Part shown: piece after piece, positions 12,809 to 12,861 of the stretch
How positions within the stretch are numbered: the stretch's first letter is position 1
Layout of the letters: the number at the start of each line of letters is the position of its first letter
Assembly (NCBI GenBank): GCA_039930945.1
Contig: JBDTSW010000063.1
Location: 1 to 12,861 of the forward strand
Source: JBDTSW01 sp039930945
Lineage (GTDB): Bacteria; Actinomycetota; Thermoleophilia; Solirubrobacterales; 70-9
Direction of reading: 5' to 3'
DNA length: 12,861 bases
The notes under the pieces: model-generated
Database searches by the model: none
What the model was told of the DNA's origin: nothing
What the model saw: the letters and a program-made list of their open reading frames with translations, nothing else
Position numbers and translations under genes: made by a program

Positions 12809-12811
12809 CTT
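12806..12811 (+). promoter_or_regulatory. Candidate -10 box (TAGCTT) overlapping the wecB stop
   Basis: The stop codon of the epimerase (TAG, 12806-12808) forms the first half of TAGCTT, which ends 6 nt before a GTG at 12818. This spacing repeats that seen before cysS and the pterin dehydratase gene. Confidence 0.4.
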
Positions 12812-12817
12812 GGCCCG

Positions 12818-12861
12818 GTGCCGTTCCCGTCGCTTGTCCCGCGTGATCGCGCCTTCTTCGA
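12818..12861 (+). CDS. 5' end of a gene cut by the window edge, probably a DUF47 (PhoU-like) phosphate transport accessory protein
   Basis: Only the first 14 codons are present: GTG followed by PFPSLVPRDRAFF. The pattern 'hydrophobic-P-R-D/E-x-x-FF' at the very N terminus is what I associate with DUF47 proteins, PhoU-like helical partners of Pit phosphate permeases. The start is supported by the TAGCTT box 6 nt before the GTG. The assignment rests on about 14 residues and should be treated as a hint. Confidence 0.4.
   Translation, partial: MPFPSLVPRDRAFF

Noticed and set aside
1..12861. Search for CRISPR repeats, insertion sequences, toxin-antitoxin, phage or defence genes
   Set aside because: No tandem spaced repeats, transposase motifs, integrase motifs or known defence domains were seen. 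The tRNA-Thr has no partial copy nearby that would suggest an attachment site.

Overview
High-GC (about 70%) bacterial chromosome with GTG and TTG starts and tightly packed genes. It looks like an actinobacterium, most plausibly of the class Thermoleophilia (Solirubrobacterales or relatives). The support is base composition, many apparently leaderless genes, a DUF4383 protein, a zinc-ribbon rhomboid and a Bacillus-type sigma-H. The lineage is an inference from gene content and style, not from a marker gene.

Layout. (1) 88-1743: fatty-acid-type acyl-CoA ligase. (2) 1785-4727: cysS, rlmB and a sigH-like sigma factor, followed by a tRNA-Thr(UGU). This order resembles the Bacillus cysS-mrnC-rlmB-yacP-sigH block and is probably ancient synteny. 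The sigma gene has the window's only consensus-like -35/-10 promoter, an AT-rich dyad upstream, and a leader of about 110 nt with a hairpin across its ribosome binding site. (3) 4847-7674: an iron-alcohol-dehydrogenase-family protein that starts 3 nt after the tRNA, then a single polypeptide fusing a PlsC acyltransferase to GpsA glycerol-3-phosphate dehydrogenase. (4) 7706-8594: an ECF-type sigma factor overlapping a small one-TM protein that may be its anti-sigma partner. (5) 8613-10009: a DUF4383 membrane protein (minus) diverging from a rhomboid protease. (6) 10002-10469 (minus): a SRPBCC/START-like protein whose stop overlaps that of the rhomboid. (7) 10569-12808: pterin-4a-carbinolamine dehydratase, alpha/beta hydrolase and non-hydrolysing UDP-GlcNAc 2-epimerase in one run, then the first codons of a probable DUF47 gene cut by the window edge.

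Most of this is housekeeping: translation, phospholipid synthesis, envelope sugar supply and transcription control. I found no mobile element, CRISPR array, defence island or phage gene. The observations most worth checking are the PlsC-GpsA fusion, the sigma-H gene with its unusual control region, the repeated TAnnnT box 6-13 nt before start codons (leaderless transcription), the tRNA/ORF junction, and the ECF sigma/one-TM pair.
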